From NCBI GenBank assembly GCA_904373265.1, contig CAJFEE010000003.1:157009-221008 (forward strand): a stretch of 64,000 nucleotides of DNA, read 5' to 3'. Under the pieces are notes generated by a model, which had not been told where the DNA came from, ran no database searches, and saw only the letters and a list, made by a program, of their open reading frames with translations. Of this stretch, positions 10,350 through 20,261 are shown piece by piece. The position numbers and the translations under genes were made by a program. The DNA is from Candidatus Harrysmithiimonas galli. Lineage in GTDB: Bacteria; Bacillota; Bacilli; CAJFEE01. Positions within the stretch are counted from its first letter, which is position 1. Each line of letters begins with the position of its first letter.

Positions 10350-10578
10350 ATAAATAAACGATAACTGACTCTGGCTGTACTCGATCCTTTTGATTTTAAC
10401 ACCGAATCATTCTCTATGTGATATATTTTCTAGGGGTTACCTAAATATGGAAAAACGATACGAAAATCAACTTGTATTTCACTCATTATATGTTTAATAA
10501 TCTTTTCTTTATGGATAAATCGCTTATTTATCTAAAAAATAAGAGAAAATATGATTTTATTCTGTATACAACAACAAA

Positions 10579-10637
10579 TGAAACAAGAAATGCTCACAAA
10601 AACCAGTAAAGGTTTTTTGTGAGCATTTCTTGTTTCA
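10579..10637. terminator. Bidirectional terminator between convergent genes
   Basis: tgaaacaagaaatgctcacaaaaacc pairs with ggttttttgtgagcatttcttgtttca (about 26 bp, one bulged base). Confidence 0.85.
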
Positions 10638-10676
10638 CTTTGCTTCAAACTAAAAAATTATTTTATTGCAATTTTT

Positions 10677-11228
10677 TTAATGGCTGGTGAGTACATCTAC
10701 AATTTTTTGTTCAAAATTCATTGGATAACAATTACTTTCAAATCTTTCTAGAGGTTGCCCATTTGCCCCAATTAAAAATTTTGTAAAATTCCATTTAATC
10801 ACATTTCCCACTGCGTATTCTGGTTGTTTTTCACGAATCATCATTTCTAGCAACCGATCTGCTGCACTGTCAGTAAATCCTTGAAATGGTAAAGCGGCAT
10901 TTAAATATGAAAATAAAGGATGTGCATGGGGACCATTGACATCAATTTTTTCAAATACTGGGAAATCAACACCATAATTTAGCTTACAAAATTCAACTGC
11001 ATTGGCTCCATCTCCAGGCTGTTGCTCACCAAATTGGTTACATGGAAAACCTAAAACTATAAAATCTTGACTTTGATACTTTCTATATAACTTTTCCAAA
11101 TCTTCTAATTGTGGAGTAAAAGTACACTTACTTGCAATATTCACGATTAATAGCGTTTTTCCTTTGAATCTTTCTAATAAAATGGTCTGTCCTTTTGGTG
11201 TCTGCACCTCATATTCATAAATACTCAT
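10677..11228 (-). CDS. Glutathione peroxidase-family thiol peroxidase
   Basis: NIASKCTFTPQLEDLEKLYRKY, LGFPCNQFGEQQPG, WNFTKFLIGANGQPLERF. Confidence 0.92.
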   Translation of the reverse strand: MSIYEYEVQTPKGQTILLERFKGKTLLIVNIASKCTFTPQLEDLEKLYRKYQSQDFIVLGFPCNQFGEQQPGDGANAVEFCKLNYGVDFPVFEKIDVNGPHAHPLFSYLNAALPFQGFTDSAADRLLEMMIREKQPEYAVGNVIKWNFTKFLIGANGQPLERFESNCYPMNFEQKIVDVLTSH

Positions 11229-11296
11229 TTATCTCATCCTGCTTTCTAATTTGTTCTATGCATATTATAACAAACAATCTAGCTGATTTAAAACAA

Positions 11297-11326
11297 AAAA
11301 GACTGAGGCAATTTCTATGCCTCAAT
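11297..11326 (-). terminator. Terminator of the fix operon
   Basis: tgaggca (11304-11310) / tgcctca (11318-11324); T-run on the minus strand. Confidence 0.75.
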
Positions 11327-11335
11327 CCATTTCAT

Positions 11336-11620
11336 CTAACCTAAACGAAAAACGATACCGTGTCCGCCTTTTGGATATTCCCATTTTACATTTTCATACG
11401 GACATCCAATACGACAGCTCCCACATTCATGACAACCTTCATAGCCAACTTGCATACGATCATTTTCCCATTTATATACTTCTCCTGGACAGAATAATGT
11501 ACATAACTTATCCGCACATTTTTCACGGCAAATATTTTCATCAATAATATGCAGATGCGATTTTGTATCTGCATTAAAACGAATTGAATATTGTTTTTGT
11601 TCTAATGTAGACTTTGACAT
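11336..11620 (-). CDS. fixX: Ferredoxin-like protein FixX
   Basis: C-terminal CHECGSCRIGCPYENVKWEYPKGGHGIVFRLG; stop of fixC and ATG overlap at 11620. Confidence 0.9.
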   Translation of the reverse strand: MSKSTLEQKQYSIRFNADTKSHLHIIDENICREKCADKLCTLFCPGEVYKWENDRMQVGYEGCHECGSCRIGCPYENVKWEYPKGGHGIVFRLG

Positions 11621-12927
11621 TATTTCATCACCTTCCAAACACGATATAAATCTTTCGCAAGCTTAATTTTTCCACCAAATGAATTTAGGCCAGCACGTTC
11701 CATAATATTTTTTTGCTTTTGCCATTTTGTTTGCCCATCAACCGTAAACAATTCACGTAATGCCATATTCATCATTGGTAAATAATTTTCAAAATAACGC
11801 GGATTCTCATCCAAGTAATGTGCAGTATCCTTATATTTTTTCAAATCCTGTCCAACAAAGCTACTCATTAATTTTTCACGATAAGGGGACAAAGCGGATT
11901 TCGAATAATCTTCACGTTCTTTTGCTTGAATAATGGTTTCAGCCGCCAAACGACCCGATTTCATTGCTAAGTTCGAACCTTCACGATGAATCCCATTAAC
12001 CAAGCCCGCTGCATCTCCAACAAGTACAACACCGTCTTCAACCAATTCTGGAATATAATTGTATCCACCTTCAGGAATTAAATGAGCAAGATATTCTGCT
12101 GTTTCTCCACCTTGAATATAATGACGAACAGCTGGATGACTTTTTAATGCATCTAATAGTTCATACGGTCTCAAACGATGTTGAATCATTCCGTTTAATA
12201 AAGTACCAACACCAATACTTACACTGTCTTTATTAGAATAAATAAATGCTGTACCCATAATAGATTTCGTACTTTCTCCAAACAATTCAATTGTACAGCC
12301 TTGATTTGGACCTTCTAAACCAAAACGATCTTCAACAGTCTTTTGATCCAATTTAATAATTTCCATTGCAGCTAGTGCAACATGTGATGGTTTAATTTTA
12401 TCACGCATACCCAATTGTTTTGCCAAAAGTGAATTTACACCGTCAGCAACTACAACAACATCACATCTTAGCTCTCCATCTGGACGATCCGTGCGAATCC
12501 CTACAACCTTATTGTTTTCAATAATACAATCAGTTACAACTGTTTCATTAATTAAGAGAACCCCTTGTTCTACCGCTTTTCCAGAAAACCATTGATCAAA
12601 TTTTGAACGCATAACAGAAAAACAGTTGTACGGAGGCTCAGCCCACCCTATATCTTTATGACCAATTGTAACACCTGATCTTTCATCCAAAATCATATAA
12701 CGCTGTTCAGTAATTGGACGCTCAACTACACCTTTTTCCTCCCAGAAGTTTGGAACCATTTCTTCTACCGCATTTCGATAAATAATTCCCCCCATAACGT
12801 TTTTCGCACCAGGATATTCACCGCGCTCAATTAATGCAACCTTTAAACCAGCCTTTGCAAGCTCAAAAGAACATGAAATTCCCGCTGGTCCTGCGCCTAC
12901 AACAATGACATCGAATTTTTCTGACAT
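11620..12927 (-). CDS. fixC: Electron-transferring flavoprotein-quinone oxidoreductase FixC
   Basis: FAD motif VVGAGPAGISCSFELAKAGLKVALIERG; NVMGGIIYRNAVEEMVPNFW; VLVGDAAGLVNGIHREGSNLAMKSG. Confidence 0.93.
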   Translation of the reverse strand: MSEKFDVIVVGAGPAGISCSFELAKAGLKVALIERGEYPGAKNVMGGIIYRNAVEEMVPNFWEEKGVVERPITEQRYMILDERSGVTIGHKDIGWAEPPYNCFSVMRSKFDQWFSGKAVEQGVLLINETVVTDCIIENNKVVGIRTDRPDGELRCDVVVVADGVNSLLAKQLGMRDKIKPSHVALAAMEIIKLDQKTVEDRFGLEGPNQGCTIELFGESTKSIMGTAFIYSNKDSVSIGVGTLLNGMIQHRLRPYELLDALKSHPAVRHYIQGGETAEYLAHLIPEGGYNYIPELVEDGVVLVGDAAGLVNGIHREGSNLAMKSGRLAAETIIQAKEREDYSKSALSPYREKLMSSFVGQDLKKYKDTAHYLDENPRYFENYLPMMNMALRELFTVDGQTKWQKQKNIMERAGLNSFGGKIKLAKDLYRVWKVMK

Positions 12928-13105
12928 AATTTTTCGTTGACAGACTTACTATGATAAGTTGCTTACCTCAACATACCTGAAGAACCTTTTCTTCTTCATT
13001 TGGTTATGGCACCGCAAGTATGCTATCAGCTAAAAATATACAAACACTGATAGTCAGTCAACTTCCTCCCCTCAATTATTAACCATTCTTTTCATGATTC
13101 AAAAA

Positions 13106-14131
13106 TTACTGCGTCACTACACCTTTTAAAAAATCACCTTTTTTTACTTCTTCAATAATTTTTGGTACAACTTCAAATGCATCTCCAACAATGCCATAAT
13201 GTGCTGCCTCAAAAATTGGTGCATTCGGATCCTTATTAATAGCAATAATTAAATCAGAATTTTTCATACCGACCACATGCTGAATCGCTCCAGAGACACC
13301 AATTGCAAAATAAATCTTTGGCGTAACTGTCACACCAGTTTGACCAATTTGTAGATGATGCTCTAAAAAACCAGCTTCCACAATATCACGTGTACCACCA
13401 ACCGTGGCACCTAGAGCATCAGCCAAATCTTTGACCATCGCAAATCCTTCATCTGTTCCAACACCTTTTCCTGCACAAACAATAATATCTGCTTCATCAA
13501 TACGAATTTTTTTCGTTTCGTTCATAACCACTTTTAACAGTTTTGTTTTTAGAGCAGAAACATCAATATCAATTGACTCTTGAATAATCTCCCCAGTTCG
13601 ACTACTATCTCTTTCCAATGCTTTCATAATTTTCGGACGAACGGTAGCCATTTGCGGACGGTTCTTTTTACATAAAATGGTAGCCATAATGTTTCCTCCA
13701 AATGCTGGACGACTTGCATGTAAAATATTATCTTCTACATCTAAACTTGTCGTATCAGCAGTTAAACCTGTTGGAATATCTGTGGCTACAGCACTCGCAA
13801 TATCTTTTCCTTGTGAAGTAGAACCAAATAACAGGATATTCGGTTTATGTGTTTGAACAGATTTTAACAATGCTTGATTATAAGTTTCGGTTAAATAATC
13901 TTTAAAAACAAGATCATCATACACATATACCAGATCTGCTCCTTGCTCAATAATTTGCTGAGCATGTTTGGTCACATCATAGCCAATTACAATACCGGCC
14001 AACTTACATTCTGCTTTGTCAGCCAATTTTCTTCCCTCACCAAGTAACTCTAAAGAAACAGAAGCAATTTTATTTTCATCTGCTTCAATATAAACCCAAA
14101 CATTTTTATACTCTTCTAAGTTAATGCTCAT
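13106..14131 (-). CDS. fixB: Electron transfer flavoprotein alpha subunit (FixB)
   Basis: GKGVGTDEGFAMVKDLADALGATVGGTRDIVEAGFLEHHLQIGQTGVTVTPKIYFAIGVSGAIQHVVGM. Confidence 0.93.
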   Translation of the reverse strand: MSINLEEYKNVWVYIEADENKIASVSLELLGEGRKLADKAECKLAGIVIGYDVTKHAQQIIEQGADLVYVYDDLVFKDYLTETYNQALLKSVQTHKPNILLFGSTSQGKDIASAVATDIPTGLTADTTSLDVEDNILHASRPAFGGNIMATILCKKNRPQMATVRPKIMKALERDSSRTGEIIQESIDIDVSALKTKLLKVVMNETKKIRIDEADIIVCAGKGVGTDEGFAMVKDLADALGATVGGTRDIVEAGFLEHHLQIGQTGVTVTPKIYFAIGVSGAIQHVVGMKNSDLIIAINKDPNAPIFEAAHYGIVGDAFEVVPKIIEEVKKGDFLKGVVTQ

Positions 14132-14145
14132 GTTCTCTCACCTTT

Positions 14146-14961
14146 CTATTTTACAAATAACTCTTTTTTCTCGGAAAGGATATTCATTAATTGATTCACT
14201 TGACTTTGTAAGTTACCTTCAAATTTTACTGCACCATCAGATTGTGCAGGAGCCCATACTTTAGAAACAATAGTCGGTGATCCTTTCATTCCCAATTGCT
14301 TCACATCTACATCATCCAAGTCTTTTACACTCCAAATTTGCGGTGTATAGCGAGCTGCTCGAATCATATCAGGTAACTTTGAATATGGCACCTCATTGAT
14401 TTCTTTTTCAACAGCCATTAAACAAGGTAGTTTTGAATAAACCTCTTCATAGCCATCTTCAATTTTACGATGAACAATCGCATAGCCTTCTTTTAAATTT
14501 ACTTCTTCAATCTTATTTACAGATGTTAACTGTGGAATATCTAAACGGCGTGCAATACCTGGTCCAACTTGCCCAGTATCACCATCAATACTCATTTTAC
14601 CTGTAATCACCAAATCAACAGGGTGGATTTTAGAAATTTTTCGAATGGCTTGTGTTAATGCATAACTGGTCGCAAGTGTATCTGCACCCGCAAAAGCACG
14701 ATCTGAAATCATATAACCTTCATCTGCACCAATTTCCAAACATTTTTGTACAGCCTTAACGGCTTGAGGAGGACCCATTGTTACAACCGAAACAATTCCT
14801 CCATATTGCTCTTTTAAACGTACTGCCTCTTGAACTGCATGTGCATCGTATGGATTTAAAATTGCAGGTGCACTTGCACGGTCCATTGTGTTTGTTTTTG
14901 GATTCATCTTAATAATTTTTGTGTCAGGCACTTGTTTAATCGTTACGACAATATGAAACAC
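14146..14961 (-). CDS. fixA: Electron transfer flavoprotein beta subunit (FixA)
   Basis: FHIVVTIKQVPDTKIIKMNPKTNTMDRASAPAILNPYDAHAVQEAVRLKE; GKMSIDGDTGQVGPGIARRL; GTG start at 14961 with AAGGAG RBS (ORF track start 14985 less likely). Confidence 0.92.
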   Translation of the reverse strand: MFHIVVTIKQVPDTKIIKMNPKTNTMDRASAPAILNPYDAHAVQEAVRLKEQYGGIVSVVTMGPPQAVKAVQKCLEIGADEGYMISDRAFAGADTLATSYALTQAIRKISKIHPVDLVITGKMSIDGDTGQVGPGIARRLDIPQLTSVNKIEEVNLKEGYAIVHRKIEDGYEEVYSKLPCLMAVEKEINEVPYSKLPDMIRAARYTPQIWSVKDLDDVDVKQLGMKGSPTIVSKVWAPAQSDGAVKFEGNLQSQVNQLMNILSEKKELFVK

Positions 14962-15128
14962 ATCAATCCACTCCTTCTTCCACATAATTTTATACTAAAA
15001 AATAAACAGATTCCCAAAAAATAACAAAAATTCTAATATATGTATTTCTATACTCTATACAATACTATAAAAACGGATATCTGACTAGAAAAAATCAATA
15101 AATTCCTCATAAAATTTTTAATATGACA

Positions 15129-15173
15129 AAACAAAAGCACCAACGTCATAACGGACATCAAATGCTTTTGTTT
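15129..15173 (-). terminator. Terminator of thiolase/CoA-transferase unit
   Basis: aaacaaaagca / tgcttttgttt inverted repeat between the CoA-transferase stop and the fixA start. Confidence 0.55.
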
Positions 15174-15218
15174 GTAAATGTTTATACACTCTAACTGTAT
15201 ATACTATACTGTTCGTTT

Positions 15219-16571
15219 TTATAAAACAGAGTATTTATTACTACGTTTCCATATTTGCATCTTTTCTGCTTCCTGGATTAATTCTTCACGGAAGTCAGGA
15301 TGAGCAATAGAAATAATCGCCTCTGCTCTTTGCCAAGTTGACAACCCTTTCAAATTTACTTTTCCAAACTCTGTTACCAAATAATGCACATTTGTGCGTG
15401 TATCTGTAACAACGGATCCTTGTGTAAGTGTAGGAACAATACGTGATTTCAGCTGACCATCTCTTGTTTTATATGTTGATGAACAACAGATAAAACTTTT
15501 CCCACCTTTTGATAAATAAGCACCTAATACAAAATCCAATTGTCCACCTGCTCCACTAATATGCTTTACACCTGCAGACTCGGCATTCACTTGACCAAAT
15601 AAATCAAAATCAACCGCATTGTTAATGGACATAAAACGATCAATCGAAGCAATCACACGCACATCATTCGTATAATCAACTGGTGCACTCATACATTCAG
15701 GATTATTATTTAAATAATCATATAATTTTTGTGTACCTGCTCCAAAAGCATATACTTGACGGAAACGATCAATATTCTTTTTTGAACCATTGATTTTTCC
15801 AGCGTTTGCAATATCAACAAAAGCATCAACGTACATTTCTGTATGAACACCTAAATTTTTCAAATCTGAATCTGCGATTAACGAACCAACTGCATTGGGC
15901 ATTCCGCCAATCCCTAACTGCAAACAAGCATCATTTGGAATTTCTTCAACAATCAATTTTGCAACAGCTTGATCAACTTCTGTAGCTGGTCCACCAGCAC
16001 CCAGTTCAGTCATAGGAGGATTTTCTCCTTCAACAACCATATCTACTTGTGAAATATGAATGCCATTTTCAAAACCGCCCAAACATAGCGGCAAATTTTT
16101 ATTCACTTCAACAATGATTGTTTTAGCCGTTTCACAAATTGCAGTTAAATGTGAAGCACTTAGACCAAAATTAAAATATCCATGTTGATCCATAGGAGTA
16201 ACTTGAATCATAGCCACATCAGGAGGACATATGTGTTCACGATAATATCTTGGCAACTCAGAGTAACGAATTGGCCCATAAAACGATGCCCCAGTTGCAA
16301 TATGTTTACGCTCTATACCACTCATATGCCAAGAATTCCAAATAAAATGCTCAGCAGGATTTTCTACTTTAAAAATTTCAGGTGTCCACATTAACACACC
16401 GCCACGTACCTTTACATCGAATAGTTCGTTTGCTCTTTTTGCCAAAGCTTTATCTAATGCAATTGGTGTCGTTGCACAAAATGCATAATCAACCCAGTCC
16501 CCTGATTTTACAACCTTAACTGCTTCATCAGCAGAAACCAACTTCTGTTTATATAAATCTGTAAAACTCAT
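15219..16571 (-). CDS. Acetyl-CoA hydrolase/transferase family; butyryl-CoA:acetate or 4-hydroxybutyrate CoA-transferase type
   Basis: [97 protein letters not shown]. Confidence 0.88.
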   Translation of the reverse strand: MSFTDLYKQKLVSADEAVKVVKSGDWVDYAFCATTPIALDKALAKRANELFDVKVRGGVLMWTPEIFKVENPAEHFIWNSWHMSGIERKHIATGASFYGPIRYSELPRYYREHICPPDVAMIQVTPMDQHGYFNFGLSASHLTAICETAKTIIVEVNKNLPLCLGGFENGIHISQVDMVVEGENPPMTELGAGGPATEVDQAVAKLIVEEIPNDACLQLGIGGMPNAVGSLIADSDLKNLGVHTEMYVDAFVDIANAGKINGSKKNIDRFRQVYAFGAGTQKLYDYLNNNPECMSAPVDYTNDVRVIASIDRFMSINNAVDFDLFGQVNAESAGVKHISGAGGQLDFVLGAYLSKGGKSFICCSSTYKTRDGQLKSRIVPTLTQGSVVTDTRTNVHYLVTEFGKVNLKGLSTWQRAEAIISIAHPDFREELIQEAEKMQIWKRSNKYSVL

Positions 16572-16657
16572 ATAGAACGCCTCCTCAAATATTTTGCTTT
16601 CTATTGTTTATTTACAATTTAAATAAAAAGATTATCAAGACCATATTCAAAAAATGA

Positions 16658-17863
16658 CTAAGCTTTTTTCAAAATAATAGCTGTTCCCATGCCTCCACCG
16701 ATACATAACGATGCCAGTCCATAAGTTGCATCACGTTTTTGCATTTCATGAATCAAAGATACAATAATACGATTACCGCTTGCACCAACAGGATGTCCTA
16801 ATGCAATGGCTCCACCATTTACATTTGTTTTTTCCATCAATTCTTCTTTTGAAACACCATGTTCTTCACAAATTTCATGAACAACACCTAGAGCCTGTGC
16901 TGCAAATGCTTCATTTAATTCCAATAAATCCATATCTTTTAATTCAAGTTCTGCACGTTTTAAAGCAACTCGAATCGCTGGAGTTGGACCCAAGCCCATT
17001 ACTCTTGGATCTACACCTCCCTGACCAATTCCTACAATTTCAGCCAATGGTTTTAAATTATACTTGTCTAATGCGGCTTCACTTACAACCATTACAAAGC
17101 TAGCACCATCATTGATCCCAGATGCATTTCCAGCCGTTACAGTACCGTCTTTAATGAAAGCAGGACGTAAAGTTCCCAATTTTTCTAAAGAAGTTTTACG
17201 GTTTGGATATTCATCAGTATCAAAAACGAATGATTCTTTTCTTGTTTTTACAGTTACAGGAACAATTTCATCTGCAAACTTTTTATTATCAATTGCTTGA
17301 ATGGCTTTTTCCTGTGACTTAATTGCAAATGCATCCTGTTCCTCACGCGTAATATTATATTTTTCAGCAATATTCTCTGCTGTAACCCCCATATGAATTC
17401 CATACATACCATCAGTTAATGCATCATAAATCATATGATCTGTTACTTTAAAATCACCCATTTTCGTACCAGAACGTGCTGTATTTGGAAGCAAGTATGG
17501 CGCTCCACTCATGCTTTCAACACCACCAGCGATAACTACATCAGCATAACCAGCCTCAATAGCTAACGTAGCATTCATAACAGCTTTCATTCCGCTACCA
17601 CAAAGCATATTGATTGTATGTGCACAAACTGTTTCAGGACAACCACCTTTTAGAGCAATTTGTCGTCCAAGACCTTGACCATGCCCAGCTGAAAGTATAT
17701 TTCCTACAATCACTTCATCGACTTCTGCTGCAGGTATTTTTGTTTCTTCTAAAATTGCTTGAATCACTTCTCCACCAAATTCAGAAGCTTTTAAATTACT
17801 TAATGTTCCTAAAAAACTCCCCACAGCTGTTCTCTTTGCACTTACAATATAAACTTTTCCCAT
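16658..17863 (-). CDS. Acetyl-CoA C-acetyltransferase (thiolase)
   Basis: NMLCGSGMKAVMNA active Cys; GGAIALGHPVGASGNRI; LASLCIGGGMGTAIIL. Confidence 0.96.
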   Translation of the reverse strand: MGKVYIVSAKRTAVGSFLGTLSNLKASEFGGEVIQAILEETKIPAAEVDEVIVGNILSAGHGQGLGRQIALKGGCPETVCAHTINMLCGSGMKAVMNATLAIEAGYADVVIAGGVESMSGAPYLLPNTARSGTKMGDFKVTDHMIYDALTDGMYGIHMGVTAENIAEKYNITREEQDAFAIKSQEKAIQAIDNKKFADEIVPVTVKTRKESFVFDTDEYPNRKTSLEKLGTLRPAFIKDGTVTAGNASGINDGASFVMVVSEAALDKYNLKPLAEIVGIGQGGVDPRVMGLGPTPAIRVALKRAELELKDMDLLELNEAFAAQALGVVHEICEEHGVSKEELMEKTNVNGGAIALGHPVGASGNRIIVSLIHEMQKRDATYGLASLCIGGGMGTAIILKKA

Positions 17864-17973
17864 TTCCAAAACCCTCTCTGTTTATATTTTTGTTATTCTA
17901 AATGGAAATAAATTCATTCAAACTTTATACATTTTATCGTTAAAAAACAGACAAAATTCATTTACGAAAAAAA

Positions 17974-18026
17974 TGCGAAGAGAGAAGACATAATCGCACG
18001 GATATTTAACTTCTGCTCTTCGTAAT
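17974..18026 (-). terminator. Terminator-like hairpin after acyl-CoA dehydrogenase
   Basis: gcgaagag / ctcttcg inverted repeat; T-rich on the minus strand downstream. Confidence 0.55.
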
Positions 18027-18046
18027 TTCATTTTAAAGACACCAGC

Positions 18047-19187
18047 TTATTTTGTTACTTCACGAGAAATAACAAGACGTTGAATTTCTTGTGTTCCTTC
18101 ATAGATTTGTGTGATTTTTGCATCACGCATCATACGTTCAACAGGATATTCTTTTGTATAGCCATAACCACCAAAGATTTGAACTGCATCAGTTGTTACC
18201 TTCATTGCTGTATCACCTGCAAAAAGTTTTGCCATTGCAGAATATTTTCCAAATGGTAGACCTTCATCTTCCATCCAAGCTGCTTGATATACTAGTAGAC
18301 GTGAAGCTTCAATTTCTGTAGCCATATCAGCCAATTTGAAACCGACAGCTTGTTGGAAAGAAATTGGCTTACCAAATTGAACACGATTTTTTGCATAATC
18401 AGCTGCAGCTTCAAAAGCACCTTGCGCAATACCTAATGCTTGAGAAGCAATACCATTACGTCCACCATCCAACGTCATCATTGCAATTTTGAATCCTTCG
18501 CCTTCTTTGCCTAATAGATTTTCTTTTGGAACCATACAATCTTCAAAAATCAATTCACAAGTAGGAGAAGAACGAATACCTAATTTATCTTCTTTTTTCC
18601 CAATACTAAATCCTTCGTATCCTTTTTCTACAATAAATGCACTAATACCTTTAACTTTTTGTGCAGGGTCAGTAGAAGCAAATACAATATATGTATCTGC
18701 AGGACCAGCATTTGTAATGAAAACTTTAGAACCATTTAACACATAATGATCACCTTTTAATACTGCAGTTGTTTTTGTTCCTCCAGCATCTGATCCAGCA
18801 CCTGGCTCAGTTAAGCCGAAAGCACCAATTTTTTCACCTGCAGCAAGTGGAGTAAGATATTTTTTCTTTTGCTCCTCAGTACCAAATTTATAAATCGGCC
18901 AGCTGCCAAGTGATGTATGTGCAGACAATGTTACCCCAGTAGAACCACAAACCCGTGATAATTCTTCCACAGCAATACAATACCCTAAGTATCCCATTCC
19001 CGTTCCACCATATTCTTCTGGAAATGGAATACCTGTTAAACCTAATTCTGCCATTTTATCAAAAATTCCACGATCAAATCTAGCTTCCTCATCTCGCTCG
19101 GCAGCTGTTGGTGCTACCTCATTTTCTGCAAAATCTCGAACCATTTTTCTTAGCATTTCATGTTCCTCTGATAACTTAAATTGCATA
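18047..19187 (-). CDS. Short-chain (butyryl-type) acyl-CoA dehydrogenase
   Basis: [53 protein letters not shown]. Likely start [10 protein letters not shown] at 19187 with AGGTGGG RBS. Confidence 0.94.
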
Positions 19188-19266
19188 ACGAATCCCACCT
19201 TTATAGATTTTTTATTATTTTTAGAACAAGTATCCAAATACTTGTAACTAACAATCTAAATGAATA

Positions 19267-20121
19267 TTACTTTTCATAATTATAGAAACCACGACCAGTT
19301 TTTCTACCCAACCAACCAGCTTTTACATATTTTCTTAACAATGGACATGGACGATATTTACTGTCTCCCAATCCTTCGTGAAGTGTTTCCATAATCGATA
19401 AACAAGTATCCAAACCGATAAAATCTGCCAATTGTAATGGTCCCATTGGGTGATTCATTCCTAAGCGCATAACAGCATCAATATCTTCAATTGAAGCAAC
19501 ACCTTCATAAAGTGTATAAACTGCTTCATTAATCATCGGCAATAAAATTCTGTTTCCAACGAATCCTGGAAAATCTTCAACTTCTACCGGTTCTTTACCA
19601 ATTTTTATCGCTAAATCTTTTATAGTATTAAAAACCTCTGGACTTGTTGCAAGACCTTTAATAACTTCTACCAATTTCATAACTGGTACTGGATTAAAAA
19701 AGTGCATACCAATGAAATTTTCTGGATGAGACATAACTGCAGCAATTTCAGTAATTGGTAATGAAGAAGTATTAGAAGCAACAATCGTATTCTCCTTAAT
19801 AATTCCATCAAGTTCCGCAAAAATCTTCGCTTTAATCGCCATATTTTCTACGGCTGCTTCAATAATTAAGTCTGCATCTTTTGCATTTTGTACATCTGTT
19901 GAAGGACGGATATTCGCTAGTGCAGCATCCATTGCACTTTGATCCATTTTCCCTTTTTCTACAAGTCTAGCAAGATTTTTTTTGATATTTGCTAGACCAC
20001 GTTCAACAAATTCAGATTTTAAATCATGCAAGCAGACATTAAAGCCGCTAACAGCAAACACATGTGCAATACCAGATCCCATTTGACCAGCACCAATTAC
20101 AAAAATATTTTTAATTTCCAT
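19267..20121 (-). CDS. 3-hydroxybutyryl-CoA dehydrogenase
   Basis: IFVIGAGQMGSGIAHVFA NAD-binding motif; IGMHFFNPVPVMKLVEVI; VGNRILLPMINEA. Confidence 0.96.
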   Translation of the reverse strand: MEIKNIFVIGAGQMGSGIAHVFAVSGFNVCLHDLKSEFVERGLANIKKNLARLVEKGKMDQSAMDAALANIRPSTDVQNAKDADLIIEAAVENMAIKAKIFAELDGIIKENTIVASNTSSLPITEIAAVMSHPENFIGMHFFNPVPVMKLVEVIKGLATSPEVFNTIKDLAIKIGKEPVEVEDFPGFVGNRILLPMINEAVYTLYEGVASIEDIDAVMRLGMNHPMGPLQLADFIGLDTCLSIMETLHEGLGDSKYRPCPLLRKYVKAGWLGRKTGRGFYNYEK

Positions 20122-20261
20122 CTTAAAAAATCCCCCTACCCTCTTCTTCGTTAGTTAATTATTTGAAAGCATCATGCATAGCATCAGAGAAAGCAACTAT
20201 GCATGATACAAAAAAACAATCTGAATTTAAACCTATGGTATCATTTATAATATATAGTCAA

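Noticed and set aside
10677-11228. Selenocysteine glutathione peroxidase
   Set aside because: The active site is a normal Cys codon (NIASKCTFTPQ) with no in-frame TGA.
11336-14961. Interpreting FixABCX as evidence of nitrogen fixation
   Set aside because: No nif genes in the window and the neighbours are C4 acyl-CoA enzymes, so a redox-balancing role is the simpler reading.
16780-17103. 107-aa Leu/His-rich + strand ORF inside thiolase, and similar ORFs at 17614, 18118 and 25805
   Set aside because: Leu/His/Gln-rich antisense translations of conserved enzymes, typical frame artefacts.
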